NCBI RefSeq assembly: GCF_024448335.1 | Contig: NZ_JAMOHM010000018.1 | Span: 23,362 to 87,361, forward strand | DNA: 64,000 nt | DNA from: Stutzerimonas frequens | Lineage (GTDB): Bacteria > Pseudomonadota > Gammaproteobacteria > Pseudomonadales > Pseudomonadaceae | Direction of reading: 5' to 3' | Shown: positions 9,682 through 17,537 of the stretch, in pieces | Position numbering within the stretch: position 1 is the first letter of the stretch | How the letters are laid out: each line of letters opens with the position of its first letter | Made by a program: the position numbers and the translations under genes | Notes under the pieces: generated by a model | Databases searched by the model: none | Seen by the model: only the letters and a program-made list of their open reading frames with translations | What the model was told of the DNA's origin: nothing

Positions 9682-10190
9682 GCCAATACGCGGAGGTTAT
9701 TTCCAAGAGAGTTGCGATCTGTGTTGGTGGTATTCCTGGGGCAGGCAAAACTACCCTGCTTCGCGCGCATGTGGAGCGTGAAATGCGGGACACGCAAGTA
9801 ACGGGCTCATCCATCGTTAAAACGATTATTGCGCCATCATCCGTACATGATCTTGACGGCTGGGCTCCTGAGCGGCGCCGCGCCGTGCGTGAACAGTCCA
9901 TTCACGAGTTGCGCCGGATTCAAGAGAAATGTGCAGGGCGCCTGCTCGTTGACGGACATTTCACCCTTCGAAACAGAACTACTGGCGTGCTTGAGCCTAT
10001 TTTCACACCTGAAGACAAGGCGTTTTTCAAAGCCCTTGTGCTAATACACCCCCAGCCTAAGTCGGTGCTAGGGCAAAGGTGGCGAACTGTGGATCGTCGG
10101 CAACCGCCACCTGGGCTACCACCTCAAGCTCAAGCGGCTGTTCGGCCAGGTCGAGCAGGTCGCGGCGACGCCGAAGTTCGTCATCCTTAA
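9678..10190 (+). pseudogene. P-loop kinase-like protein with replaced C-terminus
   Basis: The N-terminal about 130 residues look like a small nucleotide or adenylate-kinase-type P-loop protein: VAICVGGIPGAGKTTLL is the Walker A, followed by RLLVDGHFTLRN. It is coupled to the radical SAM gene by an ATGA overlap. After residue ~133 (near 10077) the reading frame enters a fragment of an rlmG-like methyltransferase gene in the wrong frame, giving an Arg/Pro-rich nonsense tail. The normal C-terminal kinase lid and base-binding part is therefore missing. It is either non-functional or a truncated active form. The partner specificity is unknown. Confidence 0.7.
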
Positions 10191-10206
10191 GGCGACCCGA
10201 AAATAA
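10078..10206 (+). pseudogene. 3' remnant of rRNA methyltransferase RlmG/RsmC-type gene
   Basis: Read in the frame starting at 10078, the sequence encodes [20 protein letters not shown], continuing to [10 protein letters not shown] and a TAA at 10204-10206. This is the typical C-terminus of RlmG (23S rRNA m2G1835 methyltransferase) and its RsmC relatives. Only about 42 codons remain, fused out of frame to the kinase-like gene. It marks a recombination junction and suggests this DNA once sat beside, or recombined with, an rlmG locus. Confidence 0.72.
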
Positions 10207-10365
10207 ACTAACCAATTGTTCTATAAGAACAAATATTTATCCTTGCAGCTCCCACACAACGCCAACACAGCTTGCAGTAACTCCCAACTCATTTTCATCT
10301 GCACAATCACTCCTTGCGCCCCGGACGACACCGTCCCGGCAGGTCGAAGCGCTCATCGAACGACG

Positions 10366-11277
10366 TCAGGCGCACCCACCGAATCTGAGACTGCACAACT
10401 TGCTCGCGATCTCCGGCCCCAAGGGGAAGGACTGGCGCCAAATACAGCCCAGCACCCTCTCCCCGGACAGGTTCTCGGGCAGCGGGATCAAAGTTAGATT
10501 TGGCGGCAACGGCATGCTTTTCACCCATCCGTGCGGCAGCAGTGCATGGCCATAGCCCTCACAGACGAGTGCAATGCGGTGCCCAACACTTAGGCCAAAT
10601 GCCCGTGCCAGGCCGGAGGTCAGCAAAGGCTCCAAGCCTTGTGCGACTCCCGGCGGCACAAAGTCGTCCTCATTCAGCGGCAGCAGCCCGAGCCCGGAAG
10701 AAAAAACCGGCTCCAATTGAGGAATCTCTTGATCTGAACGGGTAAGTAGCACAAAACCTTCGCGAAAGAGCTCGGCGTACCCTAGGCCATCGGGAATATC
10801 CTGTCCGGCCGTGACCAGAATGTCGATCTCGCGGTTGAGTAGCCGGCGTAGCAGCCCTTGATGCATACCGCAGACGATCTCCACCCGTGTCTGTGCCGAG
10901 TGTTCGCGGCACAGCATCAGGATTTGCAGTAAATCCAGCGGGGCCAGGGAGGAGATGACGCCCAACCGAAGCGCTTGGCCAAAAGGTGTTGCCGAGTCAT
11001 CGCGCAGCGCCTCCAGACGGGTAATCCCCTCCAGAATTGCCGCTATTTCATCCAGCACCACTTGCCCGTAGACGGTGGGCGTGGTCTTGCTGCCTCGCTC
11101 GAAGATAGCCCCGCCTAGAACCTCCTCGACCTTCCTGACCTGGTAAGACAGTCCGGAAGTGGAAATCTCCATCGTTTCGGCTGCCAGACGAAAGCTGCGT
11201 TGCTGAGCCACGGCCTCGACCAGCAGCAAATCACGGATAGATATTGATGCCAGGCGGTTCGAAATTACTTCACGCAT
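10366..11277 (-). CDS. LysR-family transcriptional regulator of the C-P lyase-like cluster
   Basis: A 303-residue LysR-type regulator. The winged-helix DNA-binding domain covers residues 12-75 (RDLLLVEAVAQQRSFRLAAETMEISTSGLSYQVRKVEE). A periplasmic-binding-like effector domain follows from about residue 95 to 300. It is divergent from the amidotransferase-fold gene at 11493 with a 215-bp intergenic region that holds a perfect 8-bp-arm inverted repeat and a Fur-like box. That position suggests it controls the neighbouring cluster. The effector cannot be read from sequence. Its own 5' end is partly duplicated upstream of 13013. Confidence 0.85.
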   Translation of the reverse strand: MREVISNRLASISIRDLLLVEAVAQQRSFRLAAETMEISTSGLSYQVRKVEEVLGGAIFERGSKTTPTVYGQVVLDEIAAILEGITRLEALRDDSATPFGQALRLGVISSLAPLDLLQILMLCREHSAQTRVEIVCGMHQGLLRRLLNREIDILVTAGQDIPDGLGYAELFREGFVLLTRSDQEIPQLEPVFSSGLGLLPLNEDDFVPPGVAQGLEPLLTSGLARAFGLSVGHRIALVCEGYGHALLPHGWVKSMPLPPNLTLIPLPENLSGERVLGCIWRQSFPLGPEIASKLCSLRFGGCA

Positions 11278-11327
11278 CGTTTAACTCATTGAGTTTTACT
11301 TGACAAAGGCGAGCATTAGAATTCATT
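11260..11327 (+). promoter_or_regulatory. Promoter block shared with 12879-12946
   Basis: This 68-bp stretch aligns without gaps to 12879-12946 (offset 1619). CGAAATTACTTCACG is identical in both, and AGTTT, CTTGA and AGAATT are shared further along. It covers the first codons of the LysR gene and the region upstream of 11493. A possible rightward sigma70 promoter has TTGACA at 11301-11306 and a weak -10 near 11324. Confidence 0.6.
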
Positions 11328-11345
11328 TACTTCGTCTAAGTAAAT
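11325..11345. promoter_or_regulatory. Inverted repeat ATTTACTT-N5-AAGTAAAT, candidate LysR operator
   Basis: A perfect 8-bp palindrome with a 5-bp spacer lies between the divergent LysR gene and 11493. It contains T-N11-A-type symmetry typical of LysR binding sites. It is not repeated upstream of 13013, so it may be specific to this promoter. Confidence 0.5.
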
Positions 11346-11347
11346 AC

Positions 11348-11366
11348 GATTTTCATTCTCATTATT
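11348..11366. promoter_or_regulatory. Fur-like box upstream of the amidotransferase-fold gene
   Basis: GATTTTCATTCTCATTATT matches 13 of 19 positions of the Fur consensus GATAATGATAATCATTATC by my count. It lies just downstream of the putative promoter. A second Fur-like box precedes the transporter gene at 13013. Confidence 0.45.
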
Positions 11367-11492
11367 AACAGAGAAGTGACGAAGCCGAAGACCAAGAGAC
11401 GCACCACCGCTCCCGGCAAGAGGCGAGTCGGCTGCTTGTGCAAACACCAAGTGCCGGCCTGGAGCCGAGCCCCCCTCTAGCGGCGAGCGACC

Positions 11493-12812
11493 ATGCGCAA
11501 CATTGCCCTGATACTCAACAGTGACCAACCTCGTAGCGGTGTGTTTGCCGACTACCCCCACGGCAACTCACTCGGCATTCCCATGTATGCCCTAGCCAGC
11601 ACCGAGCTGTCGGCATTTTGCTGCATCGTCATCACCAACTACGCCGATCAACGCGAACTGCTGCGCTGCAGGGTGCAGTTGCAGCGCTATCTGCAACAAG
11701 GCGGGAAATTGGTCTTCAACGGGCACGTGGTGTACCCCTTCCTGGATGAGCTGCAGCCCTACAAAGCTACGCACGAAACTGGCCTGGCGGGATTGCAGGT
11801 ATACAACCTTAATGCTCACCCGATCTTCACCGACATCGAAAACAGTGAGCTGACCTATCGCAAGGGGGTTGCCGGCTTTTATGGCCGCGGCTTCAATCCA
11901 CCGCCAGCCGGCGCACAGGTGCTTACCGAGTTGGGCAGCCAGGCCCGCCTGCCGCTGGACTGGCTCTACACATACCCTGGCGGCGGCCAATTGCTGGCGC
12001 ATGCCGGCAACGACTTTCTGTCCTTCAGCAACGCACCTTCCGCGCACGGCATGCGTCAGGCGTTTTACGAATGGGCCGCCGCCACGCCAGTGCCCGGTGC
12101 AGGGGTTGCAACGAGCAAGGCGGCACGATACCTCGCCGAGCTGTTCCCGAAGGCGGACCCCACAACGAGCCTCGACAAAGCACACGCCGCACGCGTGTGC
12201 TTTGTCGAGGGGGGTACCTATTTCCACCACCGTACCCTGCACACACCCGAGTTCGCCCCTTACTTGCAGATGCACCGCCATGTGCTCGATCTAACCCCGG
12301 ACGACTTCGCCGCCGCAGACACCCTGGTGTTCTGCTGTGACACCCGCGGCGACCTGATCGCCCGCCATCGCAACGCCATTGCCCTGTTTCTGGAGCAAGG
12401 CAAGACCGTGGTAGCCATGGGTAACACCAACCCACAGCAGTGGCTGCCACAGGTTCGCTGGACCGACTGTCCACCCACCAACTTTTGGTGGTGGCTCACC
12501 CCCGGAGCGGACTCCGGCCTGCGCCTGGTATGGCCCGAGCACTCGCTGTTCAACTACATCAGCTTGACCGATGCCACTTGGCACCAGCACGGCTCGTTTG
12601 CCGTCCCCGAAGGGGCTCGCTCGCTTATCGACAAAGAAGGCTGCGGCTCCGTGCTTTACGAAGACAGCCACTCCACGCCCGGGCGCCTGATTGTTACCTC
12701 GCTGGATCCCTGCTACCACCACGGCAGCTACTTCATGCCGGCCACTACGCGCTTTCTGCGGGGCTTTTTGCCTTGGCTGCACGCACACACCCGAGCCGAG
12801 CTGCCGATCTAG
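11493..12812 (+). CDS. Tandem glutamine-amidotransferase-fold (GATase1/ThuA-like) protein
   Basis: I do not recognise this 439-residue protein as a named family. It appears to consist of two similar halves. Residues ~1-195 contain CIVITNYADQRELLRCRVQL and then YLQQGGKLVFNG. Residues ~215-430 contain TLVFCCDTRGDLIARHRNAI and then FLEQGKTVVAMGN. The 'L..YL..GGK.VFNG' pattern is typical of class I amidotransferase-fold/ThuA-like domains. No clear Cys-His-Glu triad could be assigned, so a non-catalytic or binding role is possible. There is no signal peptide, so it should be cytoplasmic. It follows a Fur-like box and a LysR-type operator and precedes the FecB-like gene by 200 bp with its own promoter block. 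It is probably a dedicated partner of the downstream pathway. Confidence 0.55.
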   Translation: MRNIALILNSDQPRSGVFADYPHGNSLGIPMYALASTELSAFCCIVITNYADQRELLRCRVQLQRYLQQGGKLVFNGHVVYPFLDELQPYKATHETGLAGLQVYNLNAHPIFTDIENSELTYRKGVAGFYGRGFNPPPAGAQVLTELGSQARLPLDWLYTYPGGGQLLAHAGNDFLSFSNAPSAHGMRQAFYEWAAATPVPGAGVATSKAARYLAELFPKADPTTSLDKAHAARVCFVEGGTYFHHRTLHTPEFAPYLQMHRHVLDLTPDDFAAADTLVFCCDTRGDLIARHRNAIALFLEQGKTVVAMGNTNPQQWLPQVRWTDCPPTNFWWWLTPGADSGLRLVWPEHSLFNYISLTDATWHQHGSFAVPEGARSLIDKEGCGSVLYEDSHSTPGRLIVTSLDPCYHHGSYFMPATTRFLRGFLPWLHAHTRAELPI

Positions 12813-12878
12813 ATGTCTGTCCAACCTGCCACGCCAGGCGCTAGCGCCGCATTACCAATAAGCGGGCGCGTTGGCGTA

Positions 12879-12946
12879 CGAAATTACTTCACGAATAGTT
12901 CCAATCATTAAGTTTCTCTTGATTTTTAACGGGGATAGAATTATAC
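12879..12946 (+). promoter_or_regulatory. Second copy of the shared promoter block
   Basis: This copy of the block at 11260-11327 retains CGAAATTACTTCACG from the LysR gene's 5' end, although no LysR gene is here. A possible promoter is TTGATT (12919-12924), a 17-bp spacer and TATACG at 12942. A Fur-like box follows at once. Confidence 0.6.
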
Positions 12947-12965
12947 GCAAATGATAATCAACAAG
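12947..12965. promoter_or_regulatory. Fur-like box upstream of the importer/C-P lyase operon
   Basis: The core ATGATAATCA at 12951-12960 matches the centre of the Fur consensus perfectly; about 13 of 19 positions match overall. It overlaps the expected transcription start, the classical place for Fur repression. Confidence 0.55.
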
Positions 12966-13012
12966 ATTTGAGACCTGCACTTTCGGTCTCATATCAAGCA
13001 AAAGTGGCTCAC

Positions 13013-14116
13013 ATGGTGCACAGATATCTCACACTCAGTTTGGCCGGTTTGCTGGCCAGCGCGCTGCTCCAGGCCTCCGACGCACTCGCACAACCCCTTG
13101 TCTTCAGGGATGTAGTGGGCAATGAAATCGCGCTCAAGGCACAACCGCAGCGCATCGTGACGCTGCCCAACCCGGCTGCGGCAACCCTGATTGCCTTGGA
13201 TGGCAGCGCCCGGCGCATCGTGGGCATGAACCAGACATCCAAACACGCCTTCGCAGACGGGATGATGGATGTCATGTTCCCCGAAGCCGCCACCATCACC
13301 AGCGACATCTTGGCCGAGAATGGCGGCTGGCTGCCCAATGTCGAGGCCATCGCCGCCCTGAAGCCGGATCTGGTCATCCAATGGGGCCGGCGCGGCGACG
13401 ATATCGTGGCCCCTCTGCGCAATGCTGGGCTGCCGGTTGCCTTGATGGTCGGCGGCGGCAACGGCGGCACGGAAGAGCTGGCGCGCGAGAACATGCGCAT
13501 GGCTGCCGAGATTACCGGCCAGATACCCAAACTGGCGCAACTGCTCGACTGGCGTGACCGAGTCATGGTGCAAATCGGCAGTACCCTGGCCAAGGCCGGT
13601 GAGGTGCAGATGCCGCGCATCCTGCACCTGCGCGCGGCCAACACTCACCTGACCGCCACTGGGCGCAACAGTTACCAGCACGGTTTTATCGAGCTGGTAG
13701 GCGCACAGAACGTGGCCGCCGAGCTGGGGGTGGAAAGCTCGGTCACCAGCGAACAGATCCTGGCCTGGCAGCCAGACATCATCCTGCTGTCTTCAGCCGA
13801 TCCCGAGGCCCTGCCGCAAAGGGTGTACGACGACCCCATTTTGTCGCACCTGTCGGCGGCGCAACACCAGCGTATCTACAAGACGCCGCAGGGCGGCTAC
13901 ATCTGGGACAGCGCCTCCCCGGAAAATCCGTTCACCTGGATGTGGCTGGCCAATCTCGCCCACCCGGAGCTTTTTGCCTTCGACCTGCGTCAGGAGCTGC
14001 GTCAGGGGTTCAGGCTGCTCTACGATTTTGAGCTGTCGGACGCCGATATCGACCGCATCCTGCGCCTGGACGTGAATGCCGGAGCGCGCGGCTACCAGGT
14101 GTTTTCATCGCCATGA
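13013..14116 (+). CDS. FecB/BtuF-type periplasmic substrate-binding protein
   Basis: This protein is predicted to bind the imported ligand in the periplasm for the FecCD-type permease that follows. The 367-residue product has a signal peptide (MVHRYLTLSLAGLLASALLQASDALAQ) and a mature type III binding-protein fold: VFRDVVGNEI, PQRIVTLPNPAAATLIALDG, and VEAIAALKPDLVIQWG. This cluster family carries siderophores, heme, cobalamin and similar metal complexes. The ATG at 13013 was chosen for the signal peptide; a TTG at 12968 opens the same frame. It is the first gene of a tightly packed operon and overlaps the permease gene by 4 bp. The exact ligand is unknown. Confidence 0.85.
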   Translation: MVHRYLTLSLAGLLASALLQASDALAQPLVFRDVVGNEIALKAQPQRIVTLPNPAAATLIALDGSARRIVGMNQTSKHAFADGMMDVMFPEAATITSDILAENGGWLPNVEAIAALKPDLVIQWGRRGDDIVAPLRNAGLPVALMVGGGNGGTEELARENMRMAAEITGQIPKLAQLLDWRDRVMVQIGSTLAKAGEVQMPRILHLRAANTHLTATGRNSYQHGFIELVGAQNVAAELGVESSVTSEQILAWQPDIILLSSADPEALPQRVYDDPILSHLSAAQHQRIYKTPQGGYIWDSASPENPFTWMWLANLAHPELFAFDLRQELRQGFRLLYDFELSDADIDRILRLDVNAGARGYQVFSSP

Positions 14117-15162
14117 GTGCATCGACCGATTTCCTCGTCCCACCCGCGCAACGGCTGATCCAGAACCTGCTGCGCACGTTGCACTGGCCGTTACTGGTAG
14201 GCCTTTTGCTATCAGCCGTGTTGCTGGGTCTGACCACCGGTCGTTACTCACTGACGACCGGGCAGATACTGCAGGTGCTCTGGGATGCCGCGCACGGCCT
14301 TGAAGACGGCAGCGTCGATACGCTGGTGGTACTGAACGTGCGCCTACCGCGCACTCTTCTGGCAGCCCTGACCGGTGCTGGGCTGGCCATCTGCGGCGTA
14401 GCCTTGCAGACCCTGTTTCGCAATCCGCTGGTTTCGCCCAAGGTGCTGGGCCTGTCGTCGGGCTCGGCGCTGGGCGGCACTCTGGCCATTCTGGCCGGGC
14501 TGAGTGGTCCGCTGCTGATGGGAGCGACCTTCCTGTCGGCCTTTGGCGCGCTGTTTCTAGTGGTGCTGATTGCCAATGTGGCTGGCCGTACGCTGGTCGC
14601 CATCGTGCTGGCAGGCATTGTCATCGATGCCTTGTTTGCCGCTGGGGTTTCGCTGGTGCAGTACGCAGCCGACCCCGAAAGCAGCCTGCCAGCCATCGTC
14701 TTCTGGCTCATGGGCAGTTTTGCCTCGGCCAGCTGGGACAAGCTCCAGCAGGTCGCGCCGGTACTGCTGGTGAGCATTTTCCTGCTGCATCGTATGCGTT
14801 TCCGCATTGCCGTGCTGGCGATGGGCGACGACGAGGCGCGGTCCTTTGGTATCCGCGTTGGGCAGTCACGCATAGTGGTTTTCCTGCTGATTTCGCTGGT
14901 CATCGGCGCCTGCGTGACGGCCTCCGGCGTAGTGGGCTGGGTGGGGCTGGTCATTCCCCACATGGCGCGCCTGCTGGTGGGTGAGGACCAGATGCGCCTG
15001 TACCCGAGCACCGTGCTGCTGGGGGCGTCCTTCATGGTCTTTACCGACACCCTGGCACGCAGCCTGACCGCCTCGGAAATCCCCCTGGCCGTGCTGACCG
15101 CGCTGATCGGCGCCCCGGTATTCATCTATTTGCTCTGCACACGCAAGCGCAGGGGGTTCTGA
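14113..15162 (+). CDS. FecCD/BtuC-type ABC permease
   Basis: A 349-residue integral inner-membrane protein of the iron-siderophore/cobalamin permease family, expected to work as a homodimer. Motifs include VRLPRTLLAALTGAGLAICGVALQ, RNPLVSPKVLGLSSGSALG near residue 95, and GVVGWVGLVIPHMAR near residue 275, which contacts the ATPase. About nine to ten hydrophobic helices are visible. It overlaps the binding-protein gene by 4 bp and the ATPase start by 1 bp. Confidence 0.92.
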   Translation: MSASTDFLVPPAQRLIQNLLRTLHWPLLVGLLLSAVLLGLTTGRYSLTTGQILQVLWDAAHGLEDGSVDTLVVLNVRLPRTLLAALTGAGLAICGVALQTLFRNPLVSPKVLGLSSGSALGGTLAILAGLSGPLLMGATFLSAFGALFLVVLIANVAGRTLVAIVLAGIVIDALFAAGVSLVQYAADPESSLPAIVFWLMGSFASASWDKLQQVAPVLLVSIFLLHRMRFRIAVLAMGDDEARSFGIRVGQSRIVVFLLISLVIGACVTASGVVGWVGLVIPHMARLLVGEDQMRLYPSTVLLGASFMVFTDTLARSLTASEIPLAVLTALIGAPVFIYLLCTRKRRGF

Positions 15163-16016
15163 TGCACACCACAGACCACGGCATCCACGTGCGCATGTGC
15201 AAGGCCGAAGTGCGCTTTGGCCCACGCTGCATCTTTCGCGATCTCAGCTTTGCCGTACCCAGAGGCGAGACCATGGCCATTCTTGGCCCCAATGGGCGCG
15301 GCAAGACCACCCTGCTCAAGGCCTTGCTCGGCTCGCAGCGCCTGACCCAAGGCCGGCGCGAGGCACCCCGGCTGATCGGCTATGTGCCGCAGCACCACCA
15401 TGGCGGCGAAAATCACCACTGCATCGATGTGGTGCTGATGGCCCGAGCCGCGTTGCTGCCGATGTTCTCCGTACCCTCACGGCATGATCACGATCTAGCG
15501 CTGCGCGCGCTAGATCATGTCGGCGCGAGGCATCTGGCTCAGCAGTGTTTTGGCAGCCTCTCCGGCGGTGAGAGGCAGATCGTACTGCTGGCACGAGCCC
15601 TGGCAACCGGCGCAGAGCTGCTGGTGCTGGACGAACCGGCCGCGGCGCTGGACCTGGCCAACCAGGATCTGCTGTTGGGGGTGCTGTTCGAGCTGCGTCG
15701 CCAACGCAGCCATACCGTGATTTTCACCACCCACCATCCCCAGCACGCACTCTACCTGGCCGATAAGGCACTGCTGATGCACGAAGGTGACAACGTGCGC
15801 TTTGGCATGGCCAGCGAGCTGCTGAGCGAAAGCGAGCTCTCCCAGCTCTATGGCATGCCTTTGCGCCGCCTTCAGGTGCAAGCAGGCGAGTACCAGCAAA
15901 GTACCGTGTTCCCGCTGTTTGGCTTGCGCAAACAGAACTGCCAATGCCCTCACGAGATATCCCGGCGGGGGATTACCCCTGCTTCTTCCCCTGGAACCCA
16001 AAGGAGCTTCCAATGA
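15162..16016 (+). CDS. FecE/BtuD-type ABC transporter ATPase
   Basis: This 284-residue ATPase should energise the FecCD-type permease. It has Walker A GPNGRGKTT near residue 43, the signature LSGGERQIVLLARAL near 132, Walker B LLVLDEPAAALD near 156, and a switch His in TTHHPQHAL. The C-terminal about 45 residues past the core domain are not conserved in a way I recognise. Its stop overlaps the FmdE-like start (ATGA), so importer and downstream enzyme genes are translationally linked. Confidence 0.92.
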   Translation: MHTTDHGIHVRMCKAEVRFGPRCIFRDLSFAVPRGETMAILGPNGRGKTTLLKALLGSQRLTQGRREAPRLIGYVPQHHHGGENHHCIDVVLMARAALLPMFSVPSRHDHDLALRALDHVGARHLAQQCFGSLSGGERQIVLLARALATGAELLVLDEPAAALDLANQDLLLGVLFELRRQRSHTVIFTTHHPQHALYLADKALLMHEGDNVRFGMASELLSESELSQLYGMPLRRLQVQAGEYQQSTVFPLFGLRKQNCQCPHEISRRGITPASSPGTQRSFQ

Positions 16017-16531
16017 AACACGATGCTATTTCCTATCTGGAAAACGGCGAAGAGTTCACCGTCACCTGCGATGAGCTGCTCAAGTACCACGGACCGGGCT
16101 ATCCGGGCGGCGTGGTGCATGGACTGAAGGTGATGCAACGCGCCTGGCCACTGCTCGACGAGGGCCGCCTGCCTGAACGTCGCGAAGTACGCTGCGTGAC
16201 CGCCTTTGGCGGCCCCGGCGGTCGCGATGCAATTGAGTTCGTCACCCGAGGCCTGACCGAAGGGCGCTATATCGTTGACAAAGCGCTGGGTGAAGGCGTG
16301 GAAGAATCTCCAGGCGGGCGCTACTACTTCCGCTTCGAATACCGTGGCAAGGCAGTGGAAATCACCATTCGTCCGGGTCATGTGCGCCCCGAGTTCATCC
16401 AGTTGGCACGCAAGCAAGACCGCACTCCCGAGGAGGAAGCTGCACTGGTCAAGATGAAACTTGAGATGAGTGGCCGACTGATCAGGATGCCCAGCGAAGA
16501 GCTCTACGACGCCAAGGTTATTGCCGCATGA
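16013..16531 (+). CDS. FmdE-like protein lacking the usual cysteines
   Basis: A 172-residue protein that resembles the FmdE domain (formylmethanofuran dehydrogenase subunit E-like). YHGPGYPGGVVHGLKVMQRA at residues 25-44 matches the family 'HGHxCPG..lG' block. FGGPGGRDAIEFVTRG at 65-80 matches the 'C..DAiq.ltG.T.G' block, and GRYYFRFEYRGK follows. The metal-ligand Cys positions appear replaced (HGPGYPG, GGRDAI). AAGGAG precedes the ATG by 6 bp. Its start overlaps the ATPase stop and its stop overlaps phnG. FmdE-like proteins are sometimes near metal or molybdate transport genes; placement directly between a FecBCD importer and phnG is unusual. The domain call is from pattern memory. Confidence 0.55.
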   Translation: MKHDAISYLENGEEFTVTCDELLKYHGPGYPGGVVHGLKVMQRAWPLLDEGRLPERREVRCVTAFGGPGGRDAIEFVTRGLTEGRYIVDKALGEGVEESPGGRYYFRFEYRGKAVEITIRPGHVRPEFIQLARKQDRTPEEEAALVKMKLEMSGRLIRMPSEELYDAKVIAA

Positions 16532-16974
16532 GTGGAATGGCACAGCAGGAGCGCACTCAGTGGCTGGGGCTTCTGTCCCGAGCTGACTGCGCCTGGCTGG
16601 AGCAGCTCTGGCTGCAACTGGAGCAGCACCTGCAGCCCCGGATGCTGGCCGGACCTGAGACCGGCATGCTGCGCCTGACCACCCAGGCCAGCGGCTCGCC
16701 GGTGGGCTTCCAGTTTGGCGAAGCCACCTGCAGCCGCTGCGTGGTCGAGATCGGGCTGCACCGCGGTTACGCGGTGCAGCTTGGCTCCGACCTGCGCAAG
16801 GCCCAGCTCTCGGCATGCCTCGACGCACTGTTCCAGGGTATGGCGCCCACCGAGCGCGCCGCCTGCCTGGAGCCGATAAGCCTACGCCTCGCCGAACAAC
16901 AGGCTGAACGCGAGCGCCTGGTAGCGGCGACCCGCGTGCACTTTTACACCACCAAGACCTCCGGTGCCTCATGA
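16528..16974 (+). CDS. phnG: C-P lyase core subunit PhnG
   Basis: PhnG is part of the PhnGHIJ core of carbon-phosphorus lyase and takes part with PhnI in transferring the phosphonate to ribose of a purine nucleotide. The 148-residue product has QWLGLLSRADCAWLEQLW near the start, TTQASGSPVGFQFGEATCSRCVVEI in the middle, and the YAVQLGSDLRKAQLSACLDAL region typical of PhnG. The length matches E. coli PhnG (~150). It overlaps both neighbours by 4 bp. Confidence 0.88.
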   Translation: MSGMAQQERTQWLGLLSRADCAWLEQLWLQLEQHLQPRMLAGPETGMLRLTTQASGSPVGFQFGEATCSRCVVEIGLHRGYAVQLGSDLRKAQLSACLDALFQGMAPTERAACLEPISLRLAEQQAERERLVAATRVHFYTTKTSGAS

Positions 16975-17537
16975 GAATCCCCTTGCAGGCATCTGCATCC
17001 TTATCGTTCCAGCACCAGCAGGCCAGAGCTTATCGCACGTTACTGATGGCCTTTGCTTACCCCGCTCGCCTGCAGCAACTGGAGGTAGGCGCCATGCAGG
17101 CCTGCATCGACTGCCTGCTGGACACCGCGACCCGGGTTGCCTTGAGTGTTGGCAGCCATGCCTGGTGCGAACGAATCCTGGCCACCGGAGCCATGCTTTC
17201 ATCACAGCCCGAGTGGGTGTTCGCCGGTCCAGCACTGGCCGATCTTGACAGCATTCCGACCGGCAGTCGCGAGGTACCCGAGGAGGGTGCCACAGTGGTG
17301 ATCGGCGTTGAGGCATTGTCCGAAACCGCCTTGCACACCCCCGGCGAGCTGTGCATCGGTGCCCGGGGCGCGGGCCTGAAAGAGCCCACACTGCTGTTTG
17401 TCAGCGGTCTCAAGCGCGGTGTCATCGAACACCACCAGGCCTGGCATGGCGAGTACCCGTGCGGGGTGGACCTTCTATTATGCGCGGGGCGTCAGGTTGT
17501 GGCCCTGCCCCGCCATCTGACATTGGAGCTACGTTGA
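16971..17537 (+). CDS. phnH: C-P lyase core subunit PhnH
   Basis: PhnH is the dimeric, PLP-transferase-fold subunit of the C-P lyase core. The 188-residue product shows the N-terminal AYRTLLMAFAYPARLQQLE pattern (family 'FR.lmdAMarPG'). The C-terminal VDLLLCAGRQVVALPRHLTLE fits the family ending. The length is close to the usual 190-195. Its stop overlaps the phnI start (TGATG). Confidence 0.87.
   Translation: MRIPLQASASLSFQHQQARAYRTLLMAFAYPARLQQLEVGAMQACIDCLLDTATRVALSVGSHAWCERILATGAMLSSQPEWVFAGPALADLDSIPTGSREVPEEGATVVIGVEALSETALHTPGELCIGARGAGLKEPTLLFVSGLKRGVIEHHQAWHGEYPCGVDLLLCAGRQVVALPRHLTLELR

Noticed and set aside
10207..10365. Possible small gene between the rlmG remnant and the LysR gene
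   Set aside because: Frames here have no ribosome-binding site or recognisable protein; treated as empty.
11592..12281. Minus-strand 229-codon frame inside the amidotransferase-fold gene
   Set aside because: Shadow frame; the plus-strand frame has a better start, a promoter and an internal domain repeat.
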